The notes beneath the pieces were generated by a model that worked only from the letters and a program-made list of their open reading frames with translations, was not told where the DNA came from and made no database searches. From positions 62,001 through 126,000 of the forward strand of contig NZ_JAOQJL010000005.1 of the NCBI RefSeq assembly GCF_025566965.1: DNA of 64,000 bases. The letters are read 5' to 3'. Of the stretch, positions 27,883 to 34,717 are shown one piece after another (position 1 is the stretch's first letter; every line of letters starts with the position of its first letter). The translations under genes and the position numbers were made by a program. The stretch is from Blautia_A ammoniilytica (GTDB taxonomy: Bacteria > Bacillota > Clostridia > Lachnospirales > Lachnospiraceae).

Positions 27883-27930
27883 GAAAAACTGCCGACAGAC
27901 AGCCTCCTTCTAGAAGCTGTCCATCGGCAT
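27883..27930 (-). terminator. Intercistronic terminator between hsp20 and clpB
   Basis: A 14-base stem with two mismatches (27890-27903 with 27916-27929, TGCCGA...TCGGCA outside and GACAGC...GCTGTC inside), followed on the minus strand by five T residues. It looks like a full terminator, yet lies inside the expected transcript, so partial read-through is likely. Confidence 0.7.
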
Positions 27931-27942
27931 TTCATAATACGA

Positions 27943-28404
27943 TCATCCTTCAATGGAAATATAACGTTTCTCTTCCACTTCCGGCTTAGCCTGTTTCTTT
28001 GGAAGTGTAAGCTTTAAGATCCCATGCTTGAATTCAGCTTTGATCTGCTCATTCTCAATATCCTCACCAATATAGAAGCTTCTCTGGCAAGCACCAGTAT
28101 AACGTTCTCTGTGGATATAACGCCCGCTTTCTTTCTCCTTGGAATCCTGCTCCAGAGCCTTTGAAGCACTGATTGTCAGATATCCGTTTTTCTCTTCTAC
28201 TTTGATCTCATCCTTTGTAAATCCCGGAAGATCGATCTCTAATTCAAAACTGTCATTTTTCTCTTTAATATCTGTCTTCATCAGATTAGCTGCGTGATGT
28301 CCATACAGCTTTCTCTCTGCCCTGTGGTCTGCCTTATCATCATAAAATGGAAATCCAAAAACATCATCCAGTAAACTGTCTGTAAAAATACTTGGTCTTA
28401 ACAT
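27943..28404 (-). CDS. Small heat-shock protein, Hsp20/alpha-crystallin family
   Basis: A 153-residue ATP-independent holdase. The N-terminus MLRPSIFTDSLLDDVFGFPF is typical of clostridial Hsp18/Hsp20. The alpha-crystallin domain runs from about residue 45 (ENDSFELEIDLPGFTKDEIKVEEKNGYLTISA) to the conserved GILKLTLPKKQ near 135. AAGGAG lies nine bases before the ATG at 28404. It is the first gene after a CIRCE-containing promoter, so HrcA control is expected. Confidence 0.95.
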   Translation of the reverse strand: MLRPSIFTDSLLDDVFGFPFYDDKADHRAERKLYGHHAANLMKTDIKEKNDSFELEIDLPGFTKDEIKVEEKNGYLTISASKALEQDSKEKESGRYIHRERYTGACQRSFYIGEDIENEQIKAEFKHGILKLTLPKKQAKPEVEEKRYISIEG

Positions 28405-28490
28405 AAGTCATATCTCCTTTCAATGGACTTCTTACTTTATTTATTAAAATTCTTGTTATCTTTATAATCCATTTCCTTTGTTCTGTACGT

Positions 28491-28519
28491 AATATAACAC
28501 GCGTTGTTAGCACTGTCAA
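28491..28519 (-). promoter_or_regulatory. Sigma-A promoter of hsp20-clpB
   Basis: On the minus strand a perfect TTGACA (28519-28514) and TATATT (28496-28491) are separated by 17 bases. The -35 lies inside the CIRCE operator, giving a direct steric route for repression. Confidence 0.88.
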
Positions 28520-28533
28520 TAGATGAGTGCTAA
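28507..28533. promoter_or_regulatory. CIRCE operator (HrcA binding site)
   Basis: TTAGCACTG, nine bases, then GAGTGCTAA: the CIRCE inverted repeat with a single mismatch in the left arm. It overlaps the -35 of the hsp20 promoter. HrcA is known to repress dnaK and groE operons through this site; hrcA is not in the window. Confidence 0.93.
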
Positions 28534-28563
28534 TTTTTTGTGAAGATTGTGTGAACGCTACGA

Positions 28564-28684
28564 GCCATGCACATTTACGTGAAAATCCCTCTTTCAAGCT
28601 TGCTTGATAAAGAGGGATTTTTCATGGAAATGTATAGGGCGACAGCCCCACAGCGAGGGAATTTATTCCCGAGCTGTGCATGGC
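28564..28684. repeat. Nested palindromic block with terminator-like hairpin
   Basis: The ends are ten-base inverted repeats: GCCATGCACA at 28564-28573 and its complement at 28675-28684. Inside are (a) a long hairpin at 28582-28621, AAAATCCCTCTTT with an inner TCAAGC, its complement and a T run, which can terminate transcripts from either side, and (b) a hairpin at 28649-28678, CACAGC and GGGAA arms with a tandem GA internal loop. The outer repeat and hairpin (b) share bases, so they are alternative pairings. The last codons of the ABC gene lie within the block. Confidence 0.7.
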
Positions 28685-30438
28685 GTATGACCCTTGTGAA
28701 CCCGTGCTAATTTCCAGCTCACCGCCTGCTGCCTTGCATCCACAAATCTCTTATAAATACCATCCTGCTTCATTAGCTGCTCATGTGTTCCCTGCTGCAC
28801 AATTCTCCCTTTGTCAACAACCACAATCTGGTCTGCATGTCTGACTGTTTTTAATCTGTGGGCAATCATAATAATCGTTTTTTCCTTTGTAAGAGCATCT
28901 ACTGCATCCATCAGCTCCTTTTCATTCTCCGGATCAACATTAGCTGTTGCCTCATCTAATATAACGATTGGTGCGTCCTTCATGATTGCTCTGGCTATCG
29001 AAATACGCTGCTTCTCACCACCGGAAAGTGTAGCTCCTCCCTCTCCGATCACTGTATCGTATCCATCAGGAAGTTTGCTTATAAAATCATGACAGCACGC
29101 TTTTTTTGCCACTTCCACCACTTCCTCATGGCTTGCGTCCTGACGTCCGAATTTAATATTATTTTCAATGGTATCTGCAAACAAATACACAGACTGAAAT
29201 ACAAATGAAAAATTACGCATCAGACTGTTCATGCTGTAGTCTTTTACATTCACGCCTCCAAGTGTCACTTCCCCGGAATCCACATCCCAAAATCTGGCAA
29301 TCAAATTGCAAAGGGTTGATTTTCCTCCACCAGATGGTCCAACGATCGCTGTCGTCATTTTCTGTGGGATAGAAAGCGATATATCATCAATAATCTTCCG
29401 TTTATCATAAGAAAATGAAATGTTAGAAAGTCTGATATCGTAATTTTCCGGCTGGATTTCTTTACCATCGATATCCATGGTGTCCAGCTCCAGTATTGCA
29501 TTTGCTTTATCTACGCATACACTTACCACATGTAAAAGGGATGAATAATTTCCTGCGCATTCCAGGCTGGAATAAAGCATAAATGCTGAAATTGTCATAC
29601 CAATCGCATAGACTGCACTCATAGTTTCATTGATATAAAAATATGCACTGCATGTCACGACCACAGCACCCGTGATTTTTGTTATCACGCTTTGCAGAAA
29701 ATGATAGGGAACAAACAACATCTCCATCTTTGTATTAATTTTTTCGCATGCTTCATTTGCATCATTTAATCTTTTCGCTTGTTTTCCAAGCAGATTGTAT
29801 GATTTTACTTCTGATATTCCCTGCAGATACTCCATAATCTGATTTACAAGCTCTGTATCACATACTACTTTTTGCTCTGAATCTTTTTTCCCTGCATTTT
29901 GCATTGCAGAATTGACACCAAAGAAAATAAGCACTCCTGCTGCAGCGATCAGTCCGATCCTCCAGTCAAAAACAAACAGCATAAAAATGATCATCGATGT
30001 TTCCAGGATTCCCTGCATGGTCAGCATGACCACTCTCGCAGCCACATCGCCAAGTATTTCCATTGTATTGGTTGTAATGGAAGAAATTTCCCCGATACTA
30101 TTGGAATTATAATATCCCATCGGCAGATAGCGCAGGTGCTCTGCAATCTTGATTCTCATAAAAGCACTTGCATTATATCCACCTTCTGTCTGAAGTACTG
30201 TAGAATATCTCTTACAGATTACATCGACTACGATTGCAATGACCATAATCGCAACGGAGCCTCCAATATATTTCCCTGTCGGTTTTCCACTCAGCAAACC
30301 CATCAGTATGTACATAATAGCCGGAATCTTCATGGCTGAGGCAAGAGCCTCTATAAGTCCGATCACCATCGACAGTTTGAATTTATTGCTATTTTCCCTG
30401 CCTGAAAAACGAAAGAATTTTTTCAGAATTCCAAACAT
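28663..30438 (-). CDS. ABC transporter, fused permease/ATPase (second of pair)
   Basis: A 591-residue half-transporter with six membrane helices in the first 310 residues, then Walker A GPSGGGKST near 366, signature LSGGEKQR and Walker B IVILDEATANVD. The family is close to the YbtP/YbtQ and IrtA/IrtB-like pairs found with TetR regulators in gut Clostridia. Direction and substrate are not certain. It starts one base after the upstream subunit stops. The C-terminal tail after SWKLA (RVHKGHTPCTARE) is encoded by the palindromic block and is probably not original. Confidence 0.9.
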   Translation of the reverse strand: MFGILKKFFRFSGRENSNKFKLSMVIGLIEALASAMKIPAIMYILMGLLSGKPTGKYIGGSVAIMVIAIVVDVICKRYSTVLQTEGGYNASAFMRIKIAEHLRYLPMGYYNSNSIGEISSITTNTMEILGDVAARVVMLTMQGILETSMIIFMLFVFDWRIGLIAAAGVLIFFGVNSAMQNAGKKDSEQKVVCDTELVNQIMEYLQGISEVKSYNLLGKQAKRLNDANEACEKINTKMEMLFVPYHFLQSVITKITGAVVVTCSAYFYINETMSAVYAIGMTISAFMLYSSLECAGNYSSLLHVVSVCVDKANAILELDTMDIDGKEIQPENYDIRLSNISFSYDKRKIIDDISLSIPQKMTTAIVGPSGGGKSTLCNLIARFWDVDSGEVTLGGVNVKDYSMNSLMRNFSFVFQSVYLFADTIENNIKFGRQDASHEEVVEVAKKACCHDFISKLPDGYDTVIGEGGATLSGGEKQRISIARAIMKDAPIVILDEATANVDPENEKELMDAVDALTKEKTIIMIAHRLKTVRHADQIVVVDKGRIVQQGTHEQLMKQDGIYKRFVDARQQAVSWKLARVHKGHTPCTARE

Positions 30439-30439
30439 A

Positions 30440-32194
30440 TCATTCTCCCTCCTTCACAGTATCTTTTACAGAAATATGGGCATTCCACATTTCCTTATAA
30501 AGTGGGCATGACACCAGAAGTTCCTCATGTGTGCCATGTGCTGTTACATTTCCATCATTTACAACAAAGATCTGGTCGCTGTCCTTAATGGTAGAAAGCC
30601 TGTGCGCTATTACGATCAATGTCTTCCCTGCTACCAGTTTTGCAATAGAATTCTGCAGGATCGCCTCATTTTCCGGATCTGTGTAAGCAGTTGCCTCATC
30701 AAGGATCACAATCGGAGCATCTTTTAACATCGCTCTTGCGATCGAGATGCGCTGTCTCTCGCCTCCTGACAGATGCCCTCCTGCACCTCCAACAACCGTA
30801 TCAAATCCATTCTCCAGCTGCATGATAAATTCATAACATCCGCTTTTCTTTGTCACCTCAACGACCTGTTCATCAGTAGCATCTGGATTTCCCTGCCGGA
30901 TATTTTCACGGACCGTTTCATTAAACAGATAATTATCCTGTGCAACATATGCAATTTTCCGGTTAAAATCTGAAAGTGCCATTTCTTTTACATCAACTCC
31001 GCCGATTTTAATGCTTCCAGAATCCACATCCCACAAGGATGCAATCAGCTTTGCAATGGTTGACTTTCCGCTTCCGGATGGTCCTACGATCGCATTTACC
31101 GTTCCTGCCTTTAATTCCATATTTATTCCGTGCAGGATTTCTTTGTCGTGATAACCAAAACTGACATCTTCTAGCGTAACGGAATTATCTTTTGGAACTC
31201 TTTCACTTTTCTCCGGACGTTCCAGTTCCGGCTGTTCCAGAATTCCTGCCACTTCACCAACGATCACCCCGATCTTGCCAAGATCATCTGTATAGGAACC
31301 CACTGTGATCAACGGTCCAACGATTCCAAGTGATAAAATAATACAGATGACAAAATCAGAAACCGCAAGTGTTCCATTCACTACATAATGTGCTCCAAAC
31401 GGCAATACCGTAAGAAGCGTATAGGGTGTGACCACCATCATCAGTGCATGAAAGATTGAGCACCGCTTCATCCAGGAAATAAAAGAATCCGCATATGCCA
31501 TAGCTGCCTTTGTAAATTTGGCATAAGAACTTTCTGTCTTTCCAAATGCCTTTATTACTTCGATTCCGTCAATATATTCCACTGCCGCATCATTCAGATC
31601 TTTTGTTGTCTGAACCGTTCTCTCGAAACTTGGCTTATAATCCAGCATCATTCCAAAATAAGAGAACAGTCCAACAATAACCGGCACCAATGACCAGAGT
31701 GCCAGCCTCCAGTCTGTCAGAAAGAAATAGATCAAAATCACAACCGGTGCCAGCAGATTGGATGTGAATTCCGGGACAATATGCGCCAGTGTCGTCTCGA
31801 TACTGTCGATTCTCTCCACCATGATATTCTTAAATGTACCGGATGGTGTATCCTTCACATAACCCAGCGGCACCCGTGTCAATTTATCACAGCAGATTTT
31901 TCTTATATTTGCCAGTACCACAAACGTTGCTTTATGTGACAATGCTGTCGAGAGCGAATGAAACAGTTCTGCAATGATAAACGACAGTACAATGAAAACT
32001 GCTTTTGCAAAATATGGTTCAAACTCCTTTTCACCACTTAAAAACAGCTTTACTATATCTGCAATGATAAAATACGGGAAAATCTTAAAAATCACATTTC
32101 CTATTGCAAGTAACACACTCCATACATAGGCAATTCTTTTTTGTCCGGCCCATGTCAAGATCCAGCTGACTGCCGACTTCTTTTTTTCTTTCAT
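30440..32194 (-). CDS. ABC transporter, fused permease/ATPase (first of pair)
   Basis: A 584-residue half-transporter: membrane region 1-310, Walker A GPSGSGKST near 362, signature LSGGERQR, Walker B IVILDEATAYTD. Both ATP sites of the pair look catalytic, unlike the MarR-linked exporter. AAGGAG lies eight bases before the ATG. A TetR gene ends 126 bases upstream behind its own terminator, and a GTTAG-n6-CTAAC site lies in this gap, so the pair may have its own regulated promoter. Confidence 0.9.
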   Translation of the reverse strand: MKEKKKSAVSWILTWAGQKRIAYVWSVLLAIGNVIFKIFPYFIIADIVKLFLSGEKEFEPYFAKAVFIVLSFIIAELFHSLSTALSHKATFVVLANIRKICCDKLTRVPLGYVKDTPSGTFKNIMVERIDSIETTLAHIVPEFTSNLLAPVVILIYFFLTDWRLALWSLVPVIVGLFSYFGMMLDYKPSFERTVQTTKDLNDAAVEYIDGIEVIKAFGKTESSYAKFTKAAMAYADSFISWMKRCSIFHALMMVVTPYTLLTVLPFGAHYVVNGTLAVSDFVICIILSLGIVGPLITVGSYTDDLGKIGVIVGEVAGILEQPELERPEKSERVPKDNSVTLEDVSFGYHDKEILHGINMELKAGTVNAIVGPSGSGKSTIAKLIASLWDVDSGSIKIGGVDVKEMALSDFNRKIAYVAQDNYLFNETVRENIRQGNPDATDEQVVEVTKKSGCYEFIMQLENGFDTVVGGAGGHLSGGERQRISIARAMLKDAPIVILDEATAYTDPENEAILQNSIAKLVAGKTLIVIAHRLSTIKDSDQIFVVNDGNVTAHGTHEELLVSCPLYKEMWNAHISVKDTVKEGE

Positions 32195-32254
32195 ATCTGT
32201 TTCTCCTTACTTTTGTTTTATTATTATTACTTTTATTTTATTATTATTTCTTTC

Positions 32255-32270
32255 GTTAGCATTTCCTAAC
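32255..32270. promoter_or_regulatory. GTTAG-n6-CTAAC operator upstream of the ABC pair
   Basis: GTTAGCATTTCCTAAC, a palindrome with arms GTTAG and CTAAC. A near copy, GTTAGTATTGCCTAAC, sits upstream of the hydrolase operon at 34406. On the minus strand TTAGGA in this site is followed 17 bases later by TAATAA, a weak promoter match. The TTAGG half resembles DtxR/IdeR-type metal-repressor sites, but the regulator is not identified. Confidence 0.5.
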
Positions 32271-32275
32271 TCATA

Positions 32276-32312
32276 TATAATAAAATAGGTGGCTTACTGG
32301 CATTAGCCACCT
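32276..32312 (-). terminator. Terminator of the TetR gene
   Basis: AGGTGGC (32287-32293) and GCCACCT (32306-32312) form a seven-base stem. On the minus strand it is followed by ATTTTATTATA. Confidence 0.65.
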
Positions 32313-32319
32313 GCATCAG

Positions 32320-32949
32320 TTATACCGGAAATTCAATATTCCACAATCGTTCCCAGCCGCCTGTATTAAATTCTTTCAGCTGATGCACATTTTTCTTTGC
32401 AGTCTCCCTGTCTATATCATGCTCAATGATCTGAAATATTGACGAAAAGAATCCCGTATAGATCATATGCATAAGGCTTTCCTCTACAACCGGTATTTTT
32501 ACACCGGCCTCTTTCATTTTTTCCATATATTTCAGACTGGACTTCTTTTCCCGCTCCACCATATTATGTATGAATAATTCAAATTTTCCACTGTCTCCGC
32601 ATTTCAACAATAATCTGAAATTATCATAATGATCATAGATATAATCAATCATCTGCTCCATCCCATCACTGGATGTATCCGACATATTCCTTGTCTGATC
32701 ACTGGCTGAAAGCTTTTCAAACGCCTCAACGATCTGGTCATAAATCTGATAAATATGTTCCATATATGGATCCGTCAGTGCATCAAAAAGTGCTTCTTTC
32801 GTCGGATAATATTTGTAAAATGCGCCAGTAGTAAGCCCTGCATCTTTTACAATGTTTCTTAAAGACGCTCCCGTCAAACCATCTTTCAGGAAATGTTTTC
32901 TGGCTGTATCTAATATGTTTTTTTGTGTATCTTCTGCTTTCGTCGACAT
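32320..32949 (-). CDS. TetR/AcrR family transcriptional regulator
   Basis: A 209-residue regulator from the ATG at 32949. The helix-turn-helix is LTGASLRNIVKDAGLTTGAFYKYYPTKEALFDALTD, a standard TetR domain, and the rest is a helical ligand-binding/dimerisation region. An in-frame TTG at 32979 would add ten residues but has no ribosome site and would lie inside the operator, whereas GAGG precedes the ATG. A perfect palindrome covers its promoter, so it is probably autoregulated. Whether it also controls the ABC pair downstream is inference. Confidence 0.9.
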   Translation of the reverse strand: MSTKAEDTQKNILDTARKHFLKDGLTGASLRNIVKDAGLTTGAFYKYYPTKEALFDALTDPYMEHIYQIYDQIVEAFEKLSASDQTRNMSDTSSDGMEQMIDYIYDHYDNFRLLLKCGDSGKFELFIHNMVEREKKSSLKYMEKMKEAGVKIPVVEESLMHMIYTGFFSSIFQIIEHDIDRETAKKNVHQLKEFNTGGWERLWNIEFPV

Positions 32950-32977
32950 TCTTTTCGTATCCTCTAAACTTCTCCCC

Positions 32978-33036
32978 AAAATATAACAGTGCTATATAGC
33001 ACTGTTATATTTTAACTCGTTACAGGATTTTGTCAA
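32978..33036 (-). promoter_or_regulatory. TetR promoter with perfect 36-bp palindromic operator
   Basis: Positions 32978-32995 and 32996-33013 are exact complements, centred on GCTATATAGC. On the minus strand TTGACA (33036-33031) is followed 17 bases later by AAAATA, the first bases of the palindrome. The operator thus starts in the -10 and covers the transcription start, the expected layout for self-repression. Confidence 0.75.
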
Positions 33037-33137
33037 GTCTACTGTTTAGATTTTTTTATTTTTCCTGTGTATTCAGTTTCCACCCCGCAGATGCATTCTG
33101 CAGTTTTACAAGTCTGTTCTATTCAAACAGATTTTCT

Positions 33138-34169
33138 TTATCTATCTACTTTCTTCCATTTTGTAACAGCGTTTCTTACCCGCTGGTCAATATCCAGACG
33201 TGCTCTGCGGCATTCTTTCGGATATTTTCTTGCTGCCTGAAATGCCAGTTTCACAAAGAGTCCGGATCCAACTGGGAGCATTGTCTTTAGCATGTCCTCC
33301 GGAAAAACGAAATGAGTTCCATGCTCATAGATTACAAACTCTAATCTACAAGTATGCGGACGTTCTTTTATACGCTGCTTCATTCGGCGGATGTATTTTG
33401 CAGTATCCCACAACACATCATCTTCCGCACCAATCAGCAATAATGTTCCATTGATCTTTTCAATCTTGATCATCTCGTCTTCTTGGATTGGATGAGCCTT
33501 TTCCGAATCATCAAACAGTTTTCTTGAATTGATCATATCACCGGTTCGCTTTGTTTCTTTCTCAATCACATGCCAGTAATCCGGATGTTTATAACAAAAC
33601 GGCATATACGGAAGTGATTCTCCTTTATATGAAAAAAGAGATTCTCCCTCAATCGGCCATTCCTTACAACCATCTTTTTTTCCCTGCATAAATCCCTGCC
33701 AGATAAAATCACTGGGTGTCAGACCAATCGTTAATGTGATATCTTCAAAATAAGAAGCGGCAGTTAAGGCAAGTGTTCCTGTAGTAGATGCCCCGACAAT
33801 TCCTATCTTCTGATTACCATGCACTTTTAACCAATCGATTGCTTTCTCTATACGTTCCAGCGGATAATTATGATGTCCATAATCCTTTTTTCCAGGTGAC
33901 ATTGTCATCACATTCACACCCAGTTTATGTAACCATTTCACAGATGTACGCGCCAGATAATCCTCCGAGTCATCTCCGATCATGGCAATCATTGCACAGT
34001 CTGATCCTGTTTTGCATTTCCAATATGCACCATAAAATCCATCTGATTCCACATCAAAATGCCTTTTCTTCATCTTTATCATCTCCTCGTAAAATAATAT
34101 CAGCTCCTTTCCATTCTTAACTCCCCATGTGAATTTTGCATTGCTTCCCTCTATGGATTTCTCTTTCAT
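33138..34169 (-). CDS. Alpha/beta hydrolase, acyl-CoA thioesterase/BAAT C-terminal type
   Basis: A 343-residue cytoplasmic hydrolase. ERIEKAIDWLKVHGNQKIGIVGASTTGTLALTAASYF has the BAAT_C layout, with nucleophile Ser128 in G-A-S-T-T-G where many members have Cys or Ser. The other triad residues are probably the Asp in LLLIGAEDDVLWD and His in YEHGTHFVFPE. The BAAT fold acts on acyl-CoA or acyl esters, and the real substrate here is unknown. The ATG overlaps the stop of a 48-residue reading frame by 4 bases, so translation is coupled. Confidence 0.8.
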   Translation of the reverse strand: MKEKSIEGSNAKFTWGVKNGKELILFYEEMIKMKKRHFDVESDGFYGAYWKCKTGSDCAMIAMIGDDSEDYLARTSVKWLHKLGVNVMTMSPGKKDYGHHNYPLERIEKAIDWLKVHGNQKIGIVGASTTGTLALTAASYFEDITLTIGLTPSDFIWQGFMQGKKDGCKEWPIEGESLFSYKGESLPYMPFCYKHPDYWHVIEKETKRTGDMINSRKLFDDSEKAHPIQEDEMIKIEKINGTLLLIGAEDDVLWDTAKYIRRMKQRIKERPHTCRLEFVIYEHGTHFVFPEDMLKTMLPVGSGLFVKLAFQAARKYPKECRRARLDIDQRVRNAVTKWKKVDR

Positions 34170-34312
34170 TGTCTATTGCCTTCTCCCATAGGTTTTCTTA
34201 CAACACAATGCATCCTCATACCTTTACGGATTTCAAATTTTTCTACTTTTAGTCCTGCTTTTCTTTTTGTAAACTCGTTGATTGATAATTTTATGTATTC
34301 TTCGTTTTTCAT
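34166..34312 (-). CDS. 48-residue protein, possibly internally deleted methyltransferase
   Basis: ATG at 34312 with GGAGG seven bases upstream, ending in an ATGA overlap with the hydrolase. The start MKNEEYIKLSINEFTK is like the first residues of small SAM methyltransferases. The rest, LKVEKFEIRKGMRMHCVVRKP, is like a methyltransferase C-terminus. The SAM-binding middle is missing. It may be a methyltransferase gene collapsed by an in-frame deletion and kept as a leader that drives hydrolase translation. The family assignment is tentative; that it is translated is well supported by the ribosome site and overlap. Confidence 0.55.
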   Translation of the reverse strand: MKNEEYIKLSINEFTKRKAGLKVEKFEIRKGMRMHCVVRKPMGEGNRQ

Positions 34313-34405
34313 GTCTTTACCTCCAATCATACCAGGCTCCATAAATCAATACTCTCATAGAAATCCGTCTTCTTTTTCATTTTCAAGTAAACTGACGGTG
34401 CCGAC

Positions 34406-34434
34406 GTTAGTATTGCCTAACCTGTATTTTTCAA
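34406..34434 (-). promoter_or_regulatory. Promoter of the hydrolase operon with GTTAG-n6-CTAAC operator
   Basis: On the minus strand TTGAAA (34434-34429) is followed by 16 bases and TACTAA (34412-34407). The palindrome GTTAGTATTGCCTAAC (34406-34421) covers the -10. It differs from the site upstream of the ABC pair (32255) in two bases of the spacer only, so both are probably read by one regulator. Confidence 0.55.
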
Positions 34435-34473
34435 AAAACCGTGTGAAAACAAAACTGTAATTCCACACGGTTT
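34433..34473. terminator. Bidirectional hairpin terminator
   Basis: AAACCGTGTG and CACACGGTTT form a ten-base stem (34436-34445 with 34464-34473). T-rich tracts follow on both strands. On the minus strand it ends transcription arriving from the large surface-protein gene. Confidence 0.65.
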
Positions 34474-34530
34474 CTTTTCTTATGCATTCAGTATATCACT
34501 TTTACCTGATTTATCAACCAGATTTCGTCT

Positions 34531-34692
34531 TCAAAAGATAAATTCTAAGCAGCTTGGTTTTCCGTCAAGAATATAGGTCTGTGCTGATTGGCAGCCCCTA
34601 CCCATGCGATTCTGCGGAAGTATCACCTGATATACTGAATTTCCATGGTTTTTCAAATAATCTTTGCGAAGAAAACCATACTTGCTGCTCAT
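34531..34692 (-). pseudogene. TnpV-like remnant
   Basis: A 53-residue frame without a ribosome site. Its start, KYGFLRKDYLKNHGNSVYQ, resembles the N-terminus of TnpV proteins of conjugative transposons (KYGRLRxxYLKEHRKGxY). After about 28 residues the likeness stops and the frame ends early. It is probably a decayed fragment marking an old mobile-element junction just downstream of the surface-protein gene. Confidence 0.45.
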
Positions 34693-34717
34693 TAACTGTA
34701 ATTAATTCTTCTGTTTT

